From NCBI GenBank assembly GCA_030607105.1, contig JAUWFF010000100.1, positions 1 to 5,931 on the forward strand: a DNA stretch of 5,931 nt, in the 5' to 3' direction. Each line of letters starts with the position of its first letter. The first letter of the stretch is position 1. The DNA is from Filomicrobium sp. Lineage in GTDB: Bacteria; Pseudomonadota; Alphaproteobacteria; Rhizobiales; Hyphomicrobiaceae. Positions 1 through 5,317 of this stretch are shown here, piece by piece. The position numbers and the translations under genes are program-made. Below the pieces are notes generated by a model that was not told the origin of the DNA, searched no databases, and was given only the letters and a program-made list of their open reading frames with translations.

Positions 1-166
1 TCGCGATTACAAACGTAGGAAGCGGCCTCTGCGCAATTGGAGACCCAGGCGCCAGGGTCCGCAGAGCAAGGAGTTCCAGCCGCGGTGATTGGATGGCCTT
101 TAGCTAGTCGACTGCTGCCCGCACGCCGCCGATGCACTCCGTTGCGTTTGGGTGGATGTCTCCGGC

Positions 167-430
167 TCATTGTGCCGGCCGTTTTCCGGGAGGCGTCGGA
201 TCGCTTACTGTTCCGGTTTGCGATTCCAGCTTTGCCGCACCCTTCTTCTGCCGCGCGGTGCCCGCGGCGATGTCTGACTTAAGACCTTGAACGCGTGCTC
301 TCAAAATGAAGCAATCCGTGCGTCTGGGCCCCGCCGGCATGGCCTCGCAGTCGCCTTGCGCAATGGTCACGGGAGGAAATGCTGCCGTTGCCGCCACTGT
401 TACCGCGGCCAACCAATTTACTTTCAGCAC
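167..430 (-). CDS. Small exported protein of unknown function (87 aa)
   Basis: I do not recognise a named family, though small exported proteins with a similar D-C-x(11)-D-C pattern seem familiar from rhizobia (from memory, not checked). The GTG start at 430 is chosen because AGAAGGAG (438-445 on the complement) lies 7 bases before it. A longer TTG start at 472 would put this ribosome binding site inside the gene. Residues 1-25 form a signal peptide: MLKVNW, a hydrophobic Ala/Val/Thr core, then a likely cut after TIA. The mature part is about 62 residues with Cys28 and Cys40 in the contexts DCEAMPAGPRRTDC, which could form a disulfide. A charged, Ala/Lys-rich, probably helical stretch follows (about 43-70), then a Pro-rich tail. 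It starts 62 bases after the stop of the upstream regulator on the same strand, so cotranscription is likely. Periplasmic location is inferred; function is unknown. Confidence 0.68.
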   Translation of the reverse strand: MLKVNWLAAVTVAATAAFPPVTIAQGDCEAMPAGPRRTDCFILRARVQGLKSDIAAGTARQKKGAAKLESQTGTVSDPTPPGKRPAQ

Positions 431-492
431 CTCAATACTCCTTCTCGATCGCAACACTTTGGAGTTTGGCAAATCTCACGTTGGCCGCCTGG

Positions 493-1068
493 CTATGTGA
501 TATCTGAAAATGTAGTGAGCTCGATCCAGAATTCGTTCGGGTTGGCGTCGAGGACGGCTTCCCATAGCATTGCGCCGGACTCTGCAATCGGCGCGCCGAT
601 CGAGCGCCACCAGCGGGTCTCACCAGGGATGGCCGCTTTGTGAATGGCCTCAAAAAACGCGATTTCACCACGAAGCCACCTTGGGTCAGCCTGCACGATG
701 TCGTTCACGCGTTGGCCGTCGCTGTCTGCACTCCAGAGGCGATCGGGGTCTTTCAAAACCTCTTCAAGAGTGACACCGAGCGCCTCAAGAAGACCCTTTG
801 ACAGCAGAATGGGCACCGAAAAATCATCCAACTTGCAAAGATACTTCATGGTTGGAGATGAGAGAATGTAGGCATCGCTGTGCGCGGGTTCAGCGCGCCT
901 TGAAATTTCCCGGATGCGGCTAAGGACAGAAGGTGACGGGGTTAACTTGCCGCATTCCCACCGTGAGACAGTCGCCGGATCCACGTCCATCTCTTCAGCA
1001 AACAGCTGCTGAGTGTAGCCCATGATCAGTCGCGCCCGACGGCACATGAAGGGGGCAGCGTCCAGCAT
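493..1068 (-). CDS. XRE-family helix-turn-helix transcriptional regulator with C-terminal sensor-like domain
   Basis: This is a predicted DNA-binding repressor or activator of 191 aa. Residues 8-58 form a Cro/C1-type HTH: helix 2 around TQQLFAEEM (19-27) and the recognition helix around DPATVSRWECG (30-40), with the typical T-x-S-R-W-E-x-G signature. Residues about 67-180 form a separate domain. The segment VPILLSKGLLEALGVTLEEV (85-104) and the later Trp-rich part (about 130-170, WWRSIGAP then SGAMLWEAVLD) resemble the start and core of a PAS-like sensor fold, but this is a weak pattern match. The ATG at 1068 has AAAGG about 8 bases upstream. An ATG at codon 8 is possible but would shorten the N-terminal arm. 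A palindrome 27-38 bases before the start suggests autoregulation. The gene is probably cotranscribed with the downstream exported protein. Its ligand and targets are unknown. Confidence 0.88.
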   Translation of the reverse strand: MLDAAPFMCRRARLIMGYTQQLFAEEMDVDPATVSRWECGKLTPSPSVLSRIREISRRAEPAHSDAYILSSPTMKYLCKLDDFSVPILLSKGLLEALGVTLEEVLKDPDRLWSADSDGQRVNDIVQADPRWLRGEIAFFEAIHKAAIPGETRWWRSIGAPIAESGAMLWEAVLDANPNEFWIELTTFSDIT

Positions 1069-1094
1069 CCGACAGACCTTTTATTCTTACTGCT

Positions 1095-1106
1095 CGCAAT
1101 ATTGCG
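1095..1106. promoter_or_regulatory. Perfect 12-bp palindrome CGCAATATTGCG upstream of the XRE gene
   Basis: CGCAATATTGCG is its own reverse complement and lies 27-38 bases before the regulator's ATG, where an autoregulatory operator would be expected. The flanking word TACTGCTCGCA (1088-1098) recurs exactly at 1551-1561 in the tandem repeat. A role as a binding site for the adjacent HTH protein is inference. The half-site spacing here (TCGCA-4-TGCG) differs from that in the tandem units. Confidence 0.4.
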
Positions 1107-1534
1107 TCATGGATTGTTCGTGCCGCGTCGATTACTAGCGTAGCATTGCTTACTCCACCGGGGGAAGTATGGGCCGGGTGCGCCGGCAAGCAGGGAGTCT
1201 AATGGTTGCTGTTGCTGCCAGAGGCTGCGTCTAGGTGGTACCTGGCCCGCCCCGGGCAGTGATGTTTGCCTTTTTAGTTTCATGAACGGGTCTTTTGACC
1301 TTGGTGTTGAGAGCCGTTCGTTCTCTTTCGGCTTGATGCGGAAACTCACGAGCGCGGAGGCTTTTGTGGTCCAGTTGACCTCGGCACATTCTTCCAGGGC
1401 CGGGTTTCTGTTGCATCGGAGGGGGGCGTGCCTTTCGCGCATGAACGTGTGTTTACTGCGCACGCCTTCTTGGTTCCGACGCTGTACACTATTGAAATTG
1501 CCTGTGCGCAACCCGAAGGAGTTTCTCGCTGTCA

Positions 1535-1574
1535 GCTCGCATTAGCGATATACTGCTCGCACTTGCGATATAAT
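1535..1574. repeat. Tandem pair of 20-bp units with operator-like inverted repeats
   Basis: Unit 1 (1535-1554) is GCTCGCATTAGCGATATACT and unit 2 (1555-1574) is GCTCGCACTTGCGATATAAT. They match at 17 of 20 positions and are directly adjacent. Each holds an inverted repeat: TCGC-ATTA-GCGA in unit 1 and TCGCA-CT-TGCGA in unit 2. A 20-bp period is close to two helical turns, so two dimers could bind on the same DNA face. The units also end in -10-like hexamers, TATACT (1549-1554) and TATAAT (1569-1574). The repeat is seen directly; the operator role is inferred. Confidence 0.75.
1569..1574 (+). promoter_or_regulatory. Possible -10 box TATAAT facing the structured region
   Basis: A perfect TATAAT sits at the end of the second tandem unit and would start a plus-strand transcript near 1581, just before the hairpin cluster. 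No good -35 hexamer lies 16-18 bases upstream, so an activator would be needed or the match is chance. The box overlaps the putative operator, which would fit repression by occlusion. Confidence 0.3.
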
Positions 1575-1580
1575 GTGACA

Positions 1581-1856
1581 ATGAGGTGGTCAGCCTCGCT
1601 TGAGACGAGGGAGAGCTAGGCTGAAGGGTAAATATCGGGGGATGTGACTTCAGCCTAGCTCAGCTGCCATAACCGGCGGGGGGCATATCCGGTATTCGTG
1701 TATGACAGCCGATGAGCTCTATCGGTCTCAAAGTGACGTTCCGACTACACTCAAGTTTTGCTAGAGCGTCAATTTGTTTGTCAGGATTTCGATACTTGTG
1801 CACAACTCTTGAGTGTGCGGGAGATCGCTTTCTTGCGGCTGCACGAAGCTTTTATT
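1581..1856 (+). ncRNA. Candidate structured RNA or long leader
   Basis: No known RNA family is recognised. Predicted hairpins follow one another: CCTCG/CGAGG at 1594-1610, a perfect 14-bp stem at 1613-1661, ACCGG/CCGGT at 1672-1693, and CCGAT/ATCGG at 1709-1725. A weak stem at 1829-1848 is followed by CTTTTATT and could act as a terminator near 1856. A possible TATAAT lies just upstream of the proposed start. Both ends are guesses based on these signals. The element could be a free RNA or the leader of the exported-protein gene at 2110. Strand is inferred from the TATAAT orientation. Confidence 0.28.
1613..1661. repeat. Perfect 14-bp inverted repeat with 21-base loop
   Basis: GAGCTAGGCTGAAG (1613-1626) is exactly complementary to CTTCAGCCTAGCTC (1648-1661), with loop 1627-1647. 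It lacks a T-tract on either side, so it is not a standard intrinsic terminator. The 5' arm can also pair with TCAGCCTCGCT at 1590-1600 (10 of 11 positions), giving two mutually exclusive stems. As DNA it could instead be a regulator site or a remnant of a small mobile element. Confidence 0.85.
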
Positions 1857-2109
1857 CGGGGCCTGCTCAATTTGTAGTAGATACTCTTGCTGTCCGAACC
1901 TGCGGTCCTCTGTCTTCAATTCCCGAAAATTAAGATACATCGATAAGTTTGTCTGGCGCATTCGGCGTGCTCGATTTGAGCGAGTTGATTACCGTGTCGG
2001 CGGAATGGCGTTTTTCAATAAGGCACAGACGTATACAGTGAACGGCGTCGTTTGGCGTTCTCTCGTTTTCGACGAATTGAACACCATGCTCAGAGCAAGG
2101 AGTAATCTG

Positions 2110-2430
2110 ATGACCAAGGGGATTTTCGCTGGCTATAGCACGCTTCTGGGCTTGGCGATTTTGTTTCTGCCGGCCCCGGCAATGACGCAGGAAAGCTGGA
2201 AGGGGACCTGGCAGGCAGCTGGCCATACGGCGGATGGCATGGTCTGCCGTCAAAAGTGGACATGCGTTGATCCCAGAAGTGCTGATAACGGCAAGAGCAG
2301 CGGCGATCTGGTTTTCGAGCCAAAGGAGCGTTTCACCGTAGGCGTATGCTTGAGCGCGGAAACAGGATCGGGGTGCGGAAAATGCGGTGCTGAGGAGCCG
2401 CCAGAGCAATGCTCGGTAACGGCTAAGTAG
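2110..2430 (+). CDS. Small cysteine-rich exported protein of unknown function (106 aa)
   Basis: I do not recognise a family. The ATG at 2110 is chosen because AAGGAG (2097-2102) lies 7 bases before it and the protein then begins with a signal peptide. The frame is open further upstream, but that part has no export signal and reads as noise. Residues 1 to about 24 are a signal peptide: MTKG, a hydrophobic core of about 14 residues, then PAPA. The mature protein has six cysteines (46, 52, 80, 89, 92, 101), including a C-G-K-C at 89-92 and an acidic Pro-rich EEPPEQC tail. This could mean three disulfides or a metal site in the periplasm. No transmembrane segment follows the signal. A 9-bp hairpin begins 3 bases after the stop codon. 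The nearest upstream gene is far away and divergent, so it probably has its own promoter, which I could not place. Confidence 0.7.
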   Translation: MTKGIFAGYSTLLGLAILFLPAPAMTQESWKGTWQAAGHTADGMVCRQKWTCVDPRSADNGKSSGDLVFEPKERFTVGVCLSAETGSGCGKCGAEEPPEQCSVTAK

Positions 2431-2432
2431 AA

Positions 2433-2453
2433 CAGGGCCACCAAGTGGCTCTG
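2433..2453 (+). terminator. Short hairpin just after the exported-protein gene
   Basis: CAGGGCCAC (2433-2441) pairs with GTGGCTCTG (2445-2453) across a three-base CAA loop, with one G-U pair. It starts 3 bases after the stop codon. The following bases (CCTGCGTTTCC) give only a poor U-tract, so this is either a weak terminator or an mRNA 3'-end stabilising hairpin. Confidence 0.35.
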
Positions 2454-2632
2454 CCTGCGTTTCCAAAAGCTCGTGGAACGGAAGAAGAGTCACTTCCCTA
2501 AGGACTGTGCATCATCAACCTCACAGCTACTGACTGTTATCCTCGTCGCGCGCTATAAGCTCGTGCAAAGGCTATTCTCGTCGGATTTTCGGTTGTTTCA
2601 CGACTACTTTTCTTGCTGTGTGGAGTTTGCAG

Positions 2633-3010
2633 ATGAGTGGGTTTAGGAAAGTCCTGGGTAAGGGCACATTCTACGCGGATCGAGCAGGCAGCGTATTCAC
2701 GGTAAATGCAGAGGGCATCGCGCCGAACTTCTATTATCCGATCTAACTCAAGCCTGATCCAGCGAACGTCTGGCCGCCTGAATATTCACTCTTCTATTGC
2801 ATTCCGCAGGTGGTTCTCCCCACCTTGCGGTTCGTCCATGTGGAGGCGTATTTTCAAGCCAGGATTCCCATCGACCATGTCATCGTCACCGACGCGACAG
2901 GCGGGCCTACCTTGGACGTCAGGGAAGACCTCGTGTTCGCGGCATGGAAGCCAGATGAGATTATCGTAATCGCCGGGACTGGCACCGTGCCGCCTTCGGG
3001 TGTGATGTAA
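2633..3010 (+). pseudogene. Uncharacterised reading frame interrupted by one in-frame TAA stop
   Basis: Translation from ATG at 2633 (GGAG at 2622-2625, spacing 7) gives 37 residues beginning MSGFRKVLGKGTFYADRAG and then meets TAA at 2744-2746. The same frame then stays open for 87 more codons to TAA at 3010. Both halves have protein-like composition and GC-rich third positions. The second half starts LKPDPANVWPPEYSLF, contains the beta-rich, aromatic VVLPTLRFVHVEAYFQ and ends TVPPSGVM. A GTG at 2810 could start a 66-aa product but has no good ribosome binding site. The simplest reading is a gene of about 125 codons with a nonsense mutation. A sequencing error or two separate small genes are the alternatives. 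No signal peptide or membrane segment is visible. I do not recognise the family. Confidence 0.6.
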
Positions 3011-3320
3011 TCCCAGCTGATCAATTCTATCCCCAGACTCACTTCAAGGCCGTCGTCCGAAGAAAACTGCCAATACCGGAGGGCGGGGAACTGCAATCCT
3101 GCTGTCTAGGGTGGACCCGGAGGTTGATCCCTGTCTCTGGCCAGCACGGCAGCCAAGAGGCTGGCGAGTTGTGGGATCGAGGTAGCGCGCTGTTTGTATC
3201 TGGGTGCGGGCTCTGGCGGGTTCGCTTTGCATCTGATCAGCCCGTCCGTCTTGGATGCGTTTCGTCTTGGCCTGTCGGACGAAAACAGCCAGGTGAAACC
3301 GAGAGCCCACTGTTGAAGTA

Positions 3321-3332
3321 CTGAAGCTTCAG
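3321..3332. promoter_or_regulatory. Perfect 12-bp palindrome CTGAAGCTTCAG
   Basis: CTGAAGCTTCAG is self-complementary and lies about 135 bases before the SDR start in an otherwise unassigned stretch. It could be a regulator site. The same arms, CTGAAG and CTTCAG, form the inner end of the long stem at 1613-1661, but there they are 21 bases apart, so a shared binder is doubtful. Confidence 0.25.
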
Positions 3333-3396
3333 ATATTTCCCGCCGCATGTTTTCGAGACCCGATCGGCTATGGCAGTGTGCCGCCGATAAGCGATG

Positions 3397-3440
3397 TCGC
3401 AGCCAGGACTTTTCCGGCGCCGCTGGCATCCTGGCTGTGA
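3397..3440. promoter_or_regulatory. 12-bp inverted repeat upstream of the SDR gene
   Basis: TCGCAGCCAGGA (3397-3408) pairs with TCCTGGCTGTGA (3429-3440) over 12 positions with one G-U pair, leaving a 20-base loop. It ends 26 bases before the SDR ATG, so it could be an operator or a hairpin in the 5' untranslated leader. No T-tract follows, so it is not a terminator. Confidence 0.35.
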
Positions 3441-3466
3441 GCGGTTCGGTTTTTGGGGCATGTGAA

Positions 3467-4762
3467 ATGCGGGTTCTTGTTCTGGGCGCCCATGGGCTCG
3501 TTGGTCAGGCGATCGTGCGCAAGCTCTTGGCTCGAGGAGACCTGGTAGTCGGACTTGCGCGTGATGTTGAACGCGCCTGTCAGCTTTTGGCGGGCGTCAG
3601 TTTCGTTTCCGGAGACCTCAATCATCTGGTCCGCGAAAATGATTGGCCGCCCCTGCTGGAAGGTATTGATGCGGTGGTCAACGCATCGGGCGCATTGCAG
3701 AGCGGGTTGAAGGACAACTTGGCCCTCGTGCAGCGAGATTCGATTGTTGCACTAGTGGCGGCCTGTGAACACGCCAACGTGCGAAGCTTTGTGCAGGTTT
3801 CGGCTCCTGGCGCCGGCAGGCGAGCAAAGACCGAATTCCTGCGCACAAAGGGGCAGGCCGATGCAGCGCTTCGGGCCAGCCAACTTGACTGGGTTATCGT
3901 GAAACCCGGTCTCGTCGTATCGCAAACCGCGTATGGCGGCACGAGTTTGTTGCGGATGCTTGCGGCATTTCCGCTGGTGCAGCCTATCGCCTTGCCGGAC
4001 GCGCGCCTGCAGACGGTCGATGTCAAAGAGGTGGCGCGCGCGGTCGCGCTTGCCCTCGACAATTCTAGGCTGGCCCGCAAGGATTTCGATCTGGTGGCCC
4101 CTGCGGCGGAGACACTGCGCGAAGTCGTGCTTTCGTTTCGCGATTGGCTTGGGTTTCCAAAGCCGGCGGCTGTATGGCGCTTGCCGGATTGGCTTGCCGG
4201 TGTGGTCGGCCGGTTCGCCGATTTCTCTGGTCTGCTTGGCTGGCGGTCGCCGTTACGCACCACCGCTTTGCACGTGCTGGCGGACGAAGTCACCGGTGAT
4301 CCAGAGCCATGGCGACGCGCGACGGGGCGCACCTTTAAGACGCTGAGCGAAACGCTACGTGAGATGCCTTCTACAAGGCAGGAGCGTATCTTCGCGCGTA
4401 CGCAGTTGGTGTTCCCACTGCTCGTTGTCATTTATGCAGGGTTCTGGATTGCGTCAGGGCTCGTAGGTTTGTGGCAGAGCGATGATGCGGCCGTGATCGT
4501 CTCGGGTGCGCTCGGCGAAACGGGTGCGCGTTGGTCGGTGCTCGGCGGGTCGTTGGCGGATATCCTCGTCGGGGTTGGTCTTTGCTTTCGCCGCAGTTTT
4601 GTTGCCGCGTGCGTGGCCGCGATAGCCGTCTGTGTGTTCTACCTGCTGGCGGGCAGTATCCTAACCCCAATCCTTTGGGCTGATCCGCTCGGGCCGTTCT
4701 TGAAAGTCATGCCGGTCGCGGCGCTCTCAATGGCGTTGATCGCCATGGCTGAGGAGAGATGA
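3467..4762 (+). CDS. Atypical SDR oxidoreductase fused to a C-terminal DoxX-like membrane domain
   Basis: This 431-aa protein joins a Rossmann NAD(P)-binding domain (about 1-300) to a membrane domain (about 312-428). The start at 3467 puts the first strand MRVLVLGAHGLVGQ at the N-terminus with G7-x-x-G10-x-x-G13. The upstream open extension (to 3347) is not SDR-like. GGGG (3455-3458) lies 8 bases before the ATG. Other SDR marks are SGD (48-50), VNASG (71-75) and VKPG (145-148). The usual YxxxK is replaced by F124-L-R-T-K128, so Tyr is lost and Lys kept, as in NmrA-like atypical SDRs; a non-catalytic cofactor-sensing role is possible. About four hydrophobic segments (316-336, 357-375, 376-398, 412-428) match DoxX-like proteins. 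The family often appears as 'SDR family oxidoreductase' beside DUF2269 genes. Its substrate is unknown. The stop overlaps the next start by ATGA, so translation is coupled. Confidence 0.9.
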   Translation: MRVLVLGAHGLVGQAIVRKLLARGDLVVGLARDVERACQLLAGVSFVSGDLNHLVRENDWPPLLEGIDAVVNASGALQSGLKDNLALVQRDSIVALVAACEHANVRSFVQVSAPGAGRRAKTEFLRTKGQADAALRASQLDWVIVKPGLVVSQTAYGGTSLLRMLAAFPLVQPIALPDARLQTVDVKEVARAVALALDNSRLARKDFDLVAPAAETLREVVLSFRDWLGFPKPAAVWRLPDWLAGVVGRFADFSGLLGWRSPLRTTALHVLADEVTGDPEPWRRATGRTFKTLSETLREMPSTRQERIFARTQLVFPLLVVIYAGFWIASGLVGLWQSDDAAVIVSGALGETGARWSVLGGSLADILVGVGLCFRRSFVAACVAAIAVCVFYLLAGSILTPILWADPLGPFLKVMPVAALSMALIAMAEER

Positions 4763-5238
4763 TGGAAGCGGTGGATGTTCTGAGATGGGTGCATGTGATC
4801 GGAGCGGCGGTATTACTTGGCACCGGGGCGGGTATCGCCTTCTTCATGCTGATGGCGCACCGGACGGGAGATGCGAAGATCATAGCCCACACCGCTGCTA
4901 CCGTTGTGATCGCCGACTGGCTGTTCACGGCAAGCGCGGTGGTTCTGCAGCCGGTAAGCGGACTCCTACTTGCACATGTTTTGGGTTGGGACTTGCGCGA
5001 GGGCTGGATTGTCCTTTCGCTCGTGCTTTATCTTGTCACCGGTGCTTTTTGGCTGCCGGTAGTTTGGATCCAGATCCGGTTACGCGATATCGCGAGGCAG
5101 GCCAACCAGCAAGGAAGTGCTCTACCAGCTGACTACCATAGGCTCTTTGGAGTCTGGTTGGTTTTTGGTTTTCCGTCCTTTGCGGCCGTGCTGGGGATTT
5201 TATGGCTGATGTTGACCCGGCCAGACTTGTCGTTCTGA
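4759..5238 (+). CDS. DUF2269-family integral membrane protein
   Basis: This 159-aa protein has four main hydrophobic segments (about 8-32, 43-75, 82-106 and 128-153) with short polar loops, fitting the DUF2269 family of predicted inner-membrane proteins. Family-like features are the early RWVHVIGAAVLLGTGAG (9-25) with His12, further histidines 44, 73 and 127 in or near membrane segments, and the late FGVWLVFGFPSFAAV stretch. Membrane histidines could bind metal or haem, but no ligand is established from the sequence. The start overlaps the SDR stop (ATGATG). GAGGAGAG (4751-4758 region) is only 2 bases from the first ATG and 5 from the second (4762), so translation may begin at the second, giving 158 aa. 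The genes are almost certainly one operon, and a joint membrane complex is a reasonable inference. DUF2269 has no agreed function. Confidence 0.9.
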   Translation: MMEAVDVLRWVHVIGAAVLLGTGAGIAFFMLMAHRTGDAKIIAHTAATVVIADWLFTASAVVLQPVSGLLLAHVLGWDLREGWIVLSLVLYLVTGAFWLPVVWIQIRLRDIARQANQQGSALPADYHRLFGVWLVFGFPSFAAVLGILWLMLTRPDLSF

Positions 5239-5267
5239 TGGAAGTCTTTCAAGCAGGAGTAGGTCGC

Positions 5268-5317
5268 ACCCGGGCCACCAAATGCGTCTTCTTAATGGGG
5301 CCGCCCTCGGTCCGGGT
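5268..5317 (+). terminator. Possible hairpin between convergent genes
   Basis: ACCCGGGCC (5268-5276) pairs with GGTCCGGGT (5309-5317) over nine positions with one G-U pair, followed by TTAGTT. The loop is 32 bases and the T-run is short, so this is a weak candidate for ending the SDR/DUF2269 transcript. It directly abuts the stop codon of the convergent minus-strand gene and might serve both. Confidence 0.25.

Larger units (their letters stand above)
1069..2109. other. About 1 kb intergenic region without a convincing gene, rich in inverted repeats
   Basis: Several open frames cross this stretch on both strands. None has a signal peptide, a known motif, a good ribosome binding site with an early start, or protein-like composition. 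Frames at 1107-1511 (minus) and 1282-1545 (plus) overlap each other and look random. The right half (about 1535-1860) carries the tandem repeat, the 14-bp stem and further hairpins listed separately. The left half (about 1110-1530) shows nothing I can name. A decayed gene there cannot be excluded. Confidence 0.6.
3011..3466. other. Intergenic stretch with two palindromic elements and no convincing gene
   Basis: Open frames on both strands (for example 3106-3429 minus and 3124-3324 plus) overlap each other and show no domain, signal peptide or good start context. The notable content is a perfect palindrome at 3321-3332 and an inverted repeat at 3397-3440. Both lie upstream of the SDR gene, where its promoter must be. 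I could not identify convincing -35/-10 boxes. Confidence 0.55.

Noticed and set aside
1..170. Minus-strand open frame from ATG 170 to the window edge, overlapping the previous stop as ATGA
   Set aside because: The translation is Arg/Ser/Pro-rich with about half G/C at third positions and no motif. It looks like an unselected frame despite the suggestive overlap.
37..282. Plus-strand open frame at the left end
   Set aside because: It is largely antisense to the exported-protein gene, with Arg/Pro/Leu-rich random composition and no ribosome binding site.
1107..1545. Overlapping open frames on both strands (1107-1511 minus, 1282-1545 plus)
   Set aside because: No recognisable domain or start context, and mutually antisense. 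Neither reads as a real protein.
1531..1547. GTCAGCT followed by AGC, resembling a rhizobial tts box
   Set aside because: Only the first seven bases fit. The central TCGAAAGCT part is absent and no type III effector gene follows.
1761..1816. Nod-box-like text on the minus strand (ACAAACAAATTG)
   Set aside because: It lacks the ATC-N9-GAT spacing and the conserved 3' half, and no nod gene is near.
1813..2109. Longer start for the exported protein (205 aa)
   Set aside because: The extra 99 residues have no coding character and would bury the signal peptide. The strong AAGGAG before 2110 decides the start.
3106..3429. Minus-strand frame of 107 codons
   Set aside because: Low-complexity Arg/Pro/Ala composition, overlapping frames on both strands, and no ribosome binding site or domain.
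3347..3466. 40-residue N-terminal extension of the SDR protein
   Set aside because: The Rossmann strand starts exactly at the 3467 ATG. The extension has no match to SDR architecture.
5083..5094. Perfect palindrome CGCGATATCGCG
   Set aside because: It lies inside the DUF2269 coding sequence, where the codons for L-R-D-I-A-R explain it, so a regulatory role is unlikely.
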